NCBI GenBank assembly: GCA_034430595.1
Contig: DAOUEL010000020.1
Span: 1 to 64,000 of the forward strand
Reading direction: 5' to 3'
DNA: 64,000 nt
Source: E44-bin32 sp034430595
GTDB lineage: Bacteria > Chloroflexota > Anaerolineae > Anaerolineales > E44-bin32
Shown here: positions 26,756-34,607 of the stretch, piece after piece
Numbering within the stretch: the stretch's first letter is position 1
Layout of the letters: every line of letters begins with the position of its first letter
Position numbers and translations under genes: made by a program
The notes under the pieces: model-generated
Told to the model about the DNA's origin: nothing
Databases searched by the model: none
What the model saw: the letters and a program-made list of their open reading frames with translations, nothing else

Positions 26756-27043
26756 ATGAAGGAAAATACTGCCTACAACTGCCCCGCATGCCAGCTCGGA
26801 CTGCTCCAATCAGTCCGCTTGTTCTACTTCGCCAGCATCGCTGGCTGGCCGCTCTGCGCCCAGAATGTACCGGCTTGGTACTGCCCAATTTGCGACTATC
26901 ATGAATACGATCCTGGCGCGATCGCCCGCTTGCTAAATCCCTCCTGGCCCGGGAGAACCCAAAAGACCAGCCTCCGACGACAGCAGCTCGAATCAGATCC
27001 TGGCGGAAGCAGTCCTCCTGAGGAACACAGGCGTAGATCTTGA
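26756..27043 (+). CDS. Small YgiT-like zinc-ribbon protein
   Basis: The 95-residue protein has CPACQ near its N-terminus and YCPICDY about 35 residues later. This arrangement resembles the YgiT-type zinc finger found in antitoxin-like and other small regulators. The tail is basic and hydrophilic. No toxin (MqsR-like) gene is adjacent, so an antitoxin role is not supported. A GTG at 26744 is an alternative start. It ends 29 bases before the REC-GAF gene. Confidence 0.65.
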   Translation: MKENTAYNCPACQLGLLQSVRLFYFASIAGWPLCAQNVPAWYCPICDYHEYDPGAIARLLNPSWPGRTQKTSLRRQQLESDPGGSSPPEEHRRRS

Positions 27044-27072
27044 TCGAGGCTGGACGAAAAGAAGGAAATGAA

Positions 27073-28710
27073 ATGGTCGTCTCGCCACAGGCCCCCTCCA
27101 CTCCGAACGTGCTCGTGATTGCAGATGTGGATTCAAATGCACAGGCGATCGTTGAACGCATCCTGAAACCCGCCGGGTTTAATGCCTGGGTTCGGGGCAG
27201 TGACGCACCGGATCCCGATGTGCTTGTCGTGGATGTCACACAGCTGCGGGGCGATCCGCTAGCCAGCCTGCGCAATTTCCGCGCCTCTGGCGATGCCTCC
27301 CCGGCAATCCTGCTTGCGGCTCATTTACCACTCGCCAAGCTGCGCGAGCTTTTCCGGATAGGTGTTCATGATTTCCTGCTGAAACCATACCGACCTGCCG
27401 AGCTTTGCCAGGCGATTTCGGAATTGAGCGAAACGCGCTCGACCCAGGCCGACACCTCAGAACTTTCCGAACGCATGGAACGCCTGCGCGAGCAGCTGCG
27501 GCGACGGACGGAAGAAATCCGGATGTTGAGCGAAATCGGACGGGTCGTTGTTGATCTGAGCGATCTAAACGAAATCCTGCGCAGCGTTGTCGAGGCAGCG
27601 GCATTTGTGACCGACGCGGAGGAATCTTCAATCTACCTGGCTGAACCGGATGATCACGAGCTTGTGCTGCGTGCCAGTAAACAGGCTGGAGAACGTCACG
27701 CAACGCTTCAGAAGCTGCGGGTAACCGATACGCTCGTCGGCGAGGTCTACCACACCGGCAAGCCTTTGCTTCGCCAGCCTTCCCTTGAGGGAGGTCCGGT
27801 CAAAGTACAAACCGGGTTCCTGGTCCAATCAACCGTCAATGTACCATTACGGGTGAATGATTCGGTCGTGGGTGTCCTGGGGGTTTATAACCGGCTCGCT
27901 TCACGGACGTTTACCGAACATCATTTGACGCTGCTGATGGCGCTGGCCGATTGGGCGGGTGTTGCGCTCGAGCAAGCTTCACTTAAACGCACCATCCGCA
28001 CCCAGCCGTTGAAACGTGAAGTATCTCCGCCGACCAACCCCGCCGTCGCCGTCACACCGAACCTCATGGCAGGGGTCAAGCGCGTGACAGCCCTGCTTGA
28101 CCATATGCGCGATGATCTTAACCCAGCGCAACAAAAAACGATCGACGACGCCCTTGCTCAACTGAGGGCTTTCCAATCCGAGCCCGTTGTGCAGCTTGAT
28201 CCGGAACAAGCCGAAAAGATGGTCGACCTGCCAAAATTGATCATCGAGACTGTCGAGACGATGCGTCCCGTGGCACGTCAAAAGGGCCTGCTCCTAAACG
28301 CCGAACAGAGCGATCCGATACCACTCTTCCAGGGCGACAAGGAAAAAGTGCGCCAGGTCCTAGAATCGCTTGTGGCAGCAGCCGTCCGACGCACCGGGCG
28401 GGGGCGCGTGATCCTGGAAACTCATCGCTTTGAAATTCTTCGTTCGCAGAGCGATGAATTTCCACTGACCGTGAATGTTGATATGCACGATGGCGCGTGG
28501 GCTGCAGTGCGCGTTTCTGATTCAAGCTCGGGGCTCTCTCCGGATACTGTGCAGGCCATCACGGCTTCTGACACGAACCCGCTTTCGGGACCCATGGGCC
28601 CTGGCCTTTCGATGGGCGAGATACGCATGATCGTCGAAAGCATGCGCGGCGTGATGTGGTACGAACACACTCCTGCCAGCACCTCGATCACATTCGCGCT
28701 CCCCATCTAG
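27073..28710 (+). CDS. REC-GAF signalling protein with a degenerate kinase-like end
   Basis: The protein starts with a receiver-like domain (about residues 1-125) that keeps an acceptor-like aspartate (VLVVDV) and the conserved lysine (LLKPY). A coiled coil follows (about 130-160), then a GAF domain (about 165-310). The C-terminal region resembles histidine kinase HisKA/HATPase folds but lacks a clear phospho-histidine, and the N box reads ESLVAAAV in place of the usual NLxxNA. Partial G boxes are visible (DSSSGLSPD, GPGLSMGEIRMIVES). It may therefore be a ligand-sensing scaffold without kinase activity. I chose the ATG at 27073 because GAAGGA lies just upstream; a TTG at 27040 is also in frame. 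Confidence 0.8.
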   Translation: MVVSPQAPSTPNVLVIADVDSNAQAIVERILKPAGFNAWVRGSDAPDPDVLVVDVTQLRGDPLASLRNFRASGDASPAILLAAHLPLAKLRELFRIGVHDFLLKPYRPAELCQAISELSETRSTQADTSELSERMERLREQLRRRTEEIRMLSEIGRVVVDLSDLNEILRSVVEAAAFVTDAEESSIYLAEPDDHELVLRASKQAGERHATLQKLRVTDTLVGEVYHTGKPLLRQPSLEGGPVKVQTGFLVQSTVNVPLRVNDSVVGVLGVYNRLASRTFTEHHLTLLMALADWAGVALEQASLKRTIRTQPLKREVSPPTNPAVAVTPNLMAGVKRVTALLDHMRDDLNPAQQKTIDDALAQLRAFQSEPVVQLDPEQAEKMVDLPKLIIETVETMRPVARQKGLLLNAEQSDPIPLFQGDKEKVRQVLESLVAAAVRRTGRGRVILETHRFEILRSQSDEFPLTVNVDMHDGAWAAVRVSDSSSGLSPDTVQAITASDTNPLSGPMGPGLSMGEIRMIVESMRGVMWYEHTPASTSITFALPI

Positions 28711-28722
28711 ATCTGAGGATAC

Positions 28723-29271
28723 ATGGCGAACCGTTCGATCCCGCTTGAAATCTACTCGACTGGCCACCGCATCCTGGGACGGGTAAATCCCGGAGCCAGC
28801 GGTCTCTTTAGTTTCCTAAACATCACCACTGCCTCCTATATCGAGTTGGAAGGCGCGATGCTCATGCGCTTGCATCAACCGGGAAAACTAGTCGCCCGCT
28901 ACCCAACCTTTTACGTCGTGAAAAACGAGATCGCAGCCGCCCTGCTCAGCAGTCGCTCTCAACTAGGCCCAACGAGCTTTGCTCGCGGAGGTTACTCGAC
29001 GACCGTCCCGCACTGGGTGCGAGTCATAATGGGTGGCTACGAAGTGCGGGGGTTGGTCGAAGCTCCGGGCAAATTCAGCTTCGGGGGGTTGATGTTTGAA
29101 GGCGAGAGCCTCTTTATACCCATCTTCAATGCAAGCTTGCAGGCGATCCTCTTTCCAAATGTCCACGCCGAAGCTCCGGCGATGCTCTTTAACCGCCGTA
29201 TGGTTGACGGCATGGCGCTGCTGTCAAAGGATGAGATACCGGCCGGTTCCGATACTGAGTCGGCCGGGTAG
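28723..29271 (+). CDS. Conserved-looking protein of unknown function
   Basis: I do not recognise this 182-residue protein. It is largely beta-strand in character, with no membrane segment, signal peptide or cysteine motif. It includes two Gly-rich turns (GRVNPGASGLFSFLN, APGKFSFGG). It begins 12 bases after the REC-GAF protein, so the two are probably co-transcribed, and it could be an output or partner protein of that sensor. Confidence 0.75.
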   Translation: MANRSIPLEIYSTGHRILGRVNPGASGLFSFLNITTASYIELEGAMLMRLHQPGKLVARYPTFYVVKNEIAAALLSSRSQLGPTSFARGGYSTTVPHWVRVIMGGYEVRGLVEAPGKFSFGGLMFEGESLFIPIFNASLQAILFPNVHAEAPAMLFNRRMVDGMALLSKDEIPAGSDTESAG

Positions 29272-29286
29272 TGCGCGTCAACACCA

Positions 29287-29313
29287 AGGGGGAGTGAAAC
29301 CGTAGTCACCCCC
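29287..29313 (+). terminator. Probable terminator before comEC
   Basis: GGGGGAGTGA (29288-29297) can pair with TCACCCCC (29306-29313) with one bulged A. The stem is followed by GTTTGCTTTAG. It lies between the unknown protein and comEC. Confidence 0.5.
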
Positions 29314-29369
29314 GTTTGCTTTAGCCGTCAAATTCGCTAATTCGCATCTGAGAGACCAGGGGGATCCGG

Positions 29370-31706
29370 ATGCTGTTCTATTCAATTTGTGCTGCCTGGG
29401 TCATTGGCATCCTGCTGGCACGCGCCCTGCCGCTGGATGAGCTGGCATGGCTAGCGTTGGTCGGCCTCGCCGCGCTCGCACTGATCCTCTTCCGGAAAAA
29501 TCAATCCTACCGAGTGATCTTTGGAACTCTGCTGGTCATGCTTGTCGGCGCGGTGCGGCTGCAACTTCAGCTGCCTGCAGCCGATGCCTCACAAGTCTCA
29601 TTCTTTAACGATCTGCGGGGTGAGGTCCGCCTGACGGGTGTGATCGTCAACGACTCCGAGTTGCGCGAGACCTATACCAGGTTAATCATTCGGGTCGAAC
29701 GAATTCGAATCCCACAGCTGGAGACCGCTGCACCGGTCGATGGAACTGTGCTCGTGTACGCCAGCCGGCTGCAGGAGTGGTCGTACGGCGATTGGGTGCG
29801 GATCAATGGGGAATTGGGTACACCGCCGACCGAAATCGATTTTGATTTCGCACGTGTGCTCGCCAATCAGGGCATTTACAGCTGGATGCCAACTGCAACT
29901 GTTGACCTGCTGGAACACGGTCATGGAAACCCAGTTCTGGCAGCGATTTACCGGCTGCGGGCTCATTTCCTGCGGGGCATCCTGCGCACGTACCCCGATC
30001 CCGAAGCTCAACTCATGGCCTGTATCCTGCTCGGTGTCGAAAGCGGGATCTCACGCTCCACCCGCGACGCATTTAACCGGACTGGAACGACTCACATCAT
30101 TGCCATTTCAGGGTTCAATCTGACTCTGCTGGCGCAAGCCAGCATGAAGCTTAGCGGTCGCTGGCTCGGTCGCCGGCGCGGGGCGATTGCAGCAATCGCA
30201 CTGATCCTCGCGTATTCCGTCATGGTGGGTGCCGACCCACCGGTGGTGCGGGCAGCAGTCATGGCTTCTCTCGGCTTGATCGCAGGCTATCTGGGCCGCG
30301 TGAGCCAGGCTCTACAATCGCTTGGGCTGGCGGCTATCGTGATGACGTTCATCAACCCGCTGACGATCTACGAGGTCGGATTTCAACTCTCGTTTGCTGC
30401 CACAATCGGCCTGATCCTGTATGCCGATCCTCTGCTGCAAGGTGCGCGGCGGGTGTTCGACCATCTGGTTGGCTCTGAGGCTTCGGAGCGCCTAAGCCCG
30501 TTCGTCGCCGAATTTGCCCTTTTCACACTCGCTGCCCAGCTGACAACGCTTCCAATTACCGCAGTCGCTTTCCACCGCCTATCGCTGGTCTCGATCCTGG
30601 CCAATATCTTCGTCCTGCCTCTGCAGCCCGCTTTGATGTTATCCGGTGGTCTGGCGATGATGCTCACGGCGATCTCTCTGCCTCTGGGGCAGGTTGCAGC
30701 CTGGATTGCGTGGCCATTCCCTTCGGCCACCATTGGGTTGGTCCAAGCCTTCGCGAGCCTGCCGGCAGGCTCGCTGCGGCTCAAGCCGTTGTCTTTTCTC
30801 TTCCCGCTGACCTACTACCTTGGCTTATTCGGAATCACGTTCTGCCTGAAATGGTTCCACGGCCGGAAGGCGGACTGGATGCAGAATGTGCTCCAGAGCC
30901 TGCAGCGCCGGCTATCCGCGCTGCCCGTGTTGACTTTACTCTTCATCGCTGCCCTTCTCTCCTGGCATGCTTTCCTTCGCCGACCCGACGGCCGTCTTCA
31001 TCTGACCGTTTTTGATGTTGGTAGCGGGGAGGCAGTCCTGATTCGTGCTCCCGGGGGAGGGTCGCTGCTGATCAACGGTGGATCCAGCTCGCTGCGGTCG
31101 AGCGAACAGATGAGCCCTCACTTTTCGCTTTTCGATCACCACCTGGACTGGCTTCTTCTGGCTGGAGACGGGTACAACCAATTGGCAGGCCTGATTGGGT
31201 TACAGGACCGAAACCCGGCAACACAGGTCCTGCTTCCGAGTGCTGCAAGCGGAAGCACGGTGGAGCGCGTCCTGGAGGAGTTGAACCGAGCTGGTATACC
31301 GATCATAACTGCCAGGGCAGGGATGGGCTTCGACCTCGGCGATGGGGCAAGCTTAAAGATCATTGAAGCCAGCGATACCGGGCTCGCATTCTCGCTGGAA
31401 TATGGATCGTTCCGAAGCATGCTGCTTCCCGGTTCCGATCCAGAACTTATCGAAGCGCTCACCGAAGCCAACCGCTTTGATGACTGGGCCGCGATCCTGC
31501 TTCCGGCCTGTGGAGATCCGCGTGTCCTTCCGCCTGAGCTGCTCACCCGCACATCAGGCTTGCTACTGATGTCCTGCGGAGCTGGTGAAGGTGCTGGCTT
31601 AATCCCCACCACCGGACAGGACATCCTCAGAACGGATCTGAACGGCGACATCGAGTTGATCAGCGATGGCCATCGACTTAGCGTGACTGTCGAACGTCAG
31701 CCATAA
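29370..31706 (+). CDS. comEC: DNA uptake channel protein ComEC/Rec2
   Basis: ComEC forms the membrane channel that passes single-stranded DNA into the cell during natural transformation. The 778 residues show an N-terminal pair of membrane segments and an OB-like soluble part. The polytopic competence domain follows (about residues 210-500, with GTTHIIAISGFNLTLL). The C-terminus is beta-lactamase-like (about 540-770, LTVFDVGSGEAVLIRAPGG). In this domain the usual HxHxDH-type metal site is not evident (LLLAGDGYNQLAGL where family members have SHxDxDHxGG), so nuclease activity may be lost. No other competence gene is present. Confidence 0.92.
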   Translation: MLFYSICAAWVIGILLARALPLDELAWLALVGLAALALILFRKNQSYRVIFGTLLVMLVGAVRLQLQLPAADASQVSFFNDLRGEVRLTGVIVNDSELRETYTRLIIRVERIRIPQLETAAPVDGTVLVYASRLQEWSYGDWVRINGELGTPPTEIDFDFARVLANQGIYSWMPTATVDLLEHGHGNPVLAAIYRLRAHFLRGILRTYPDPEAQLMACILLGVESGISRSTRDAFNRTGTTHIIAISGFNLTLLAQASMKLSGRWLGRRRGAIAAIALILAYSVMVGADPPVVRAAVMASLGLIAGYLGRVSQALQSLGLAAIVMTFINPLTIYEVGFQLSFAATIGLILYADPLLQGARRVFDHLVGSEASERLSPFVAEFALFTLAAQLTTLPITAVAFHRLSLVSILANIFVLPLQPALMLSGGLAMMLTAISLPLGQVAAWIAWPFPSATIGLVQAFASLPAGSLRLKPLSFLFPLTYYLGLFGITFCLKWFHGRKADWMQNVLQSLQRRLSALPVLTLLFIAALLSWHAFLRRPDGRLHLTVFDVGSGEAVLIRAPGGGSLLINGGSSSLRSSEQMSPHFSLFDHHLDWLLLAGDGYNQLAGLIGLQDRNPATQVLLPSAASGSTVERVLEELNRAGIPIITARAGMGFDLGDGASLKIIEASDTGLAFSLEYGSFRSMLLPGSDPELIEALTEANRFDDWAAILLPACGDPRVLPPELLTRTSGLLLMSCGAGEGAGLIPTTGQDILRTDLNGDIELISDGHRLSVTVERQP

Positions 31707-31734
31707 CCCGAACATCCACCTCGATTGTTTCATC

Positions 31735-31745
31735 TACAATATACT
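31735..31745 (+). promoter_or_regulatory. Overlapping -10 boxes for the oligoendopeptidase gene
   Basis: TACAAT (31735-31740) and TATACT (31740-31745) overlap. The gene begins at 31786 after a GGAAGGG ribosome site. Confidence 0.4.
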
Positions 31746-31785
31746 TGGGAAGCCGGATCGTTCCAGCAAACGTCGGAAGGGTGAA

Positions 31786-33612
31786 ATGGAATCAAACAGC
31801 GTACCAACACGGGATCAAGTCGATCCACGTTTCAAGTGGAACCGTGAGAGCCTGTTCGAAAGCCCTCAAGCCTGGGAGCAGGCCTTTGAGAATGTTCTGT
31901 CCGAAGTCGAATCGTTTTCGACGACATATGAAGGATTCAACGCAAACGCAGCTGCGCTCACACAGGCGCTGGAGGGCAGCTACGCTCTCATGAATCGCGT
32001 CGAGCACATTTTGCTGTACGCATCGCTGGAGTACAGCGTCGATAGTACCGACGACGCAGCAGCCGGACGCTCCAGCAGGGCTCGCAGTCTACTGGCACAG
32101 ACGCGTGCCGCGACCTCATTCCTTGAGCCGGGCATCCTGCAAATCGGAATCCAACAGATAAATACCTGGATGGATGAAAATCCGGAGCTCGCGATCTACC
32201 AGCATTACTTCGATGACTTGTTCCGAAAAGCTGGACATTACCGATCAGCGGAAATTGAAAACCTGATGGGGCTTCTCGATGATCCTTTCGCTGGTACCAG
32301 CAGCACAATGCGTGCTCTGACCGACAGCGATATGCAGTTCGGTGACGCGCATGCCAGCGATGGCAACCTGCTACAGATCACTCAAGGGACATTCAGTGGC
32401 ATGCTCACCCGCCGAGACCGCACGCTACGGCAGGATGCCTGGCAGCGCTATTTCGATCGCTATCTAGAGCACCGGCACACGCTGACAAGCAACCTCGAGA
32501 CCTCCACCAAGCAGGCAGTCTTCGCTGCAAGGATCCGGCGCCACACCTCGACCCTGGAGTCGGCTCTCTTTCCATATGCGATTCCAACGAGTGTTTTTCA
32601 CAACCTGCTTGAGACCACCCAGCGCAAGCTTCCTGTGTGGCATCGCTATTTTGAGCTTCGTAAACACCTGCTGGGGGTCGATTCGCTGGAGCTTTACGAT
32701 ACCTGGGCCCCACTCACGGAATCTCCACCAGTCGTATCCTTCGAGCAGGCGGTCGAATGGATCTGTCAGGGTCTGGCCCCGTTGGGGAAAGAATACGTTG
32801 AAACAGTGCGGCGCGGAGCGCTGGAGGAGCGCTGGATCGATGTTCTCCCGAATCAGGGGAAACGTCAGGGTGCGTTTTCATGGGGATCTCCCGGCACACA
32901 CCCGTTTATCGTGATGAGCTACGACAATACCCTCTTCCGGTTGAGCACCCTGGCGCATGAGCTCGGACATTCGATGCACAGCTACCTATGCTGGGGTGAG
33001 CAGCCGCTGGTGTACTGCGATTATTCGCTTTTCGTGGCGGAGGTCGCCTCGAATATGCACCAGGCTCTCGTTCGAGCCTACCTGCTCGAAACGCAGACCG
33101 ACCCGTCCTTCCAGATTGCGCTAATTGAGGAGGCCCTGGCCAACTTCCATCGCTACCTGCTGCAGATGCCCACGCTGGCTCGCTTCGAGCTTGCCATGCA
33201 CCAGGAGATCGAGGCCGGACGAGGTCTCACGCCCGATACCATGATCGAGCGCATGGCCGACATGTTGGCCGAAGCTTATGGCAGCGCGATGAACATCGAC
33301 CGACGGCGAGCCGGGATGACCTGGGCAACCTTTGGGCACCTGTACGTGCATTTCTATGTCTTTCAATACGCAACTGGGATCGCTGCTGCTCAGGCTCTGG
33401 CGAGGCGAGTCGTTTCCGGTGAGCCAGGGGCGTGTGAGAATTACCTGAAATTCCTGCGGGCGGGCGGGTCGCTTTACCCGCTGGATGCACTGGACCTGGC
33501 AGGAATTGATTTGCGCTCGCCAGAGCCGATTGAACAGGCTTTCCAGGTGCTGGAGGAAATGATCGACCGCCTTGAGCGGTTAACGGCTGGATCGAGGGAT
33601 CATCCCGCCTGA
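31786..33612 (+). CDS. M3 family oligoendopeptidase (PepF-like)
   Basis: This is a cytoplasmic zinc metallopeptidase of 608 residues that degrades short peptides. The zinc motif HELGH (LSTLAHELGHSMHSYL, near residue 390) and the third ligand glutamate in VAEVASNMHQAL are present. The N-terminal oligopeptidase F lobe is recognisable. There is no signal sequence. It has its own promoter and is convergent with a small minus-strand gene. Confidence 0.95.
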   Translation: MESNSVPTRDQVDPRFKWNRESLFESPQAWEQAFENVLSEVESFSTTYEGFNANAAALTQALEGSYALMNRVEHILLYASLEYSVDSTDDAAAGRSSRARSLLAQTRAATSFLEPGILQIGIQQINTWMDENPELAIYQHYFDDLFRKAGHYRSAEIENLMGLLDDPFAGTSSTMRALTDSDMQFGDAHASDGNLLQITQGTFSGMLTRRDRTLRQDAWQRYFDRYLEHRHTLTSNLETSTKQAVFAARIRRHTSTLESALFPYAIPTSVFHNLLETTQRKLPVWHRYFELRKHLLGVDSLELYDTWAPLTESPPVVSFEQAVEWICQGLAPLGKEYVETVRRGALEERWIDVLPNQGKRQGAFSWGSPGTHPFIVMSYDNTLFRLSTLAHELGHSMHSYLCWGEQPLVYCDYSLFVAEVASNMHQALVRAYLLETQTDPSFQIALIEEALANFHRYLLQMPTLARFELAMHQEIEAGRGLTPDTMIERMADMLAEAYGSAMNIDRRRAGMTWATFGHLYVHFYVFQYATGIAAAQALARRVVSGEPGACENYLKFLRAGGSLYPLDALDLAGIDLRSPEPIEQAFQVLEEMIDRLERLTAGSRDHPA

Positions 33613-33632
33613 AAGATATCGATCGGGCGTGT

Positions 33633-33869
33633 TCAACGACCGAGCAGTACGCTGACGATGAGAATGCCGTTGTAGATGCTGTGTGAATGCGAGTTGATGC
33701 GCCAACCCTCCGCGCTGTACGCTTCCATGCGCTGAAGCAGCTGCCCCTCGAGTTCTTGAAATGCCTCCCGTACTTCAGGCACCTGCTCGCTCATCGTTTC
33801 CACCACACCCTGCATTTTCAGGCGGCGTGTCACGATGAATGTCCTGTACTCTGAGATTGAATCCTGCAT
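33633..33869 (-). CDS. Small acidic protein of unknown function
   Basis: This 78-residue protein is not recognised. The central part is helical and charged (VREAFQELEGQLLQRMEAY), and the C-terminus ends with a hydrophobic stretch (YNGILIVSVLLGR) that may associate with the membrane. A good GGAGGG ribosome site precedes the ATG, which supports it as a real gene. Its upstream region contains a long nested hairpin. Confidence 0.6.
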   Translation of the reverse strand: MQDSISEYRTFIVTRRLKMQGVVETMSEQVPEVREAFQELEGQLLQRMEAYSAEGWRINSHSHSIYNGILIVSVLLGR

Positions 33870-33911
33870 CGAGAACCCTCCAAAGCATGATCCCAGCGCG
33901 ATGATTTGTAC

Positions 33912-33982
33912 CCTCGCTGCCTTCGAGAGCCGTGTAGGCCAGCCAGCTGAATGAGCCTGGCTAGCCTACACGTGCAGCGAGG
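33912..33982. repeat. Long nested hairpin upstream of the small protein gene
   Basis: An outer 9-bp stem (CCTCGCTGC at 33912-33920 with GCAGCGAGG at 33974-33982) encloses a 15-bp stem with one mismatch (33931-33945 with 33958-33972, loop of 12). The whole could form a 71-nt structured RNA on either strand. It may be a leader element, a small RNA or a palindromic repeat. Confidence 0.5.
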
Positions 33983-34052
33983 CGAATGAATAGCTGCAAG
34001 ACCCATGCCCGCCTCGCCGTGAGCCATACCGAATCTGGATCTTGGACAACGC

Positions 34053-34116
34053 GCAGGGAGCGGGCTGTGCGCCCGCTCCCTGCTCCACTTTGAACCCAGC
34101 GATGTCTTGGACATCG
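34053..34116. repeat. Two perfect hairpins in the 33.9-34.6 kb gap
   Basis: One is a 13-bp perfect stem (34053-34065 with 34071-34083, loop TGTGC). The other is a 7-bp stem (CGATGTC at 34100-34106 with GACATCG at 34110-34116, loop TTG). No T tract follows the first on either strand, so it is not a typical terminator. Confidence 0.5.
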
Positions 34117-34154
34117 TCTGTGGATCACATAACTTCAGCCAGAACCCTCTCCGA

Positions 34155-34361
34155 TCAACCGTTCGGGTGCTTCAATGTGTGTACTAAGCCCCTTCCGCAA
34201 ATTTGTGAGACTACGTCCAATCCGCGCATCGAAATTGCCGTTTGCTCACCACGCTGAAGTGCATGAAATGTCGGGCGGTCGAACTCTGCTGGACAACGAG
34301 CATCGCGCAGCAATTCGGCCAGCCGCCTACGGTTCTCATCGCTTAGAAGAAATTCTGCCAT
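34155..34361 (-). CDS. Possible small helix-turn-helix-like protein
   Basis: This 68-residue open frame starts at an ATG with GAGGG seven bases upstream. The order of elements (LSDENRRRLAELLRDA, then ALQRGEQTAISMRGLDVVSQICG) is reminiscent of Cro/Xre-type helix-turn-helix proteins, but the match is loose. It lies in the structured gap between two plus-strand genes. It may be a real small regulator, a remnant, or chance. The rest of the 33870-34607 gap contains only the hairpins and the promoter listed separately. Confidence 0.35.
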   Translation of the reverse strand: MAEFLLSDENRRRLAELLRDARCPAEFDRPTFHALQRGEQTAISMRGLDVVSQICGRGLVHTLKHPNG

Positions 34362-34428
34362 CCTGGCACCCTCACAGCCCACTGGGGGAGAATGCATCTT
34401 TCGTTGCAAGCTCTGTGCCGTCAGCGGC

Positions 34429-34456
34429 TTGACCCGCTCCGCTCACCCGCTACAAT
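34429..34456 (+). promoter_or_regulatory. Sigma70-type promoter for the hydrolase-ligase fusion gene
   Basis: TTGACC (34429-34434) and TACAAT (34451-34456) are separated by 16 nt. The gene begins at 34608, which leaves a leader of about 145 nt. Confidence 0.55.
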
Positions 34457-34607
34457 TCAACCACCTGCCATCGCTCAGGCAGTCGGTGGGGAATATCGTC
34501 CATGATGGGCGTTCAAGAGTTGGGCTGCATCCGGACCCGATATTTAGTGTTCTCATTTTCAACCCTGTGAATTACTTCGTTCATCTCGACCAAAGGGAAT
34601 TCATGCT

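Noticed and set aside
26756..27043. A toxin-antitoxin pair based on the YgiT-like protein
   Set aside because: No MqsR-like or other small toxin gene lies on either side.
33931..33972. A tRNA gene in the structured gap
   Set aside because: The stems are too long and there is no T-loop or acceptor pattern.
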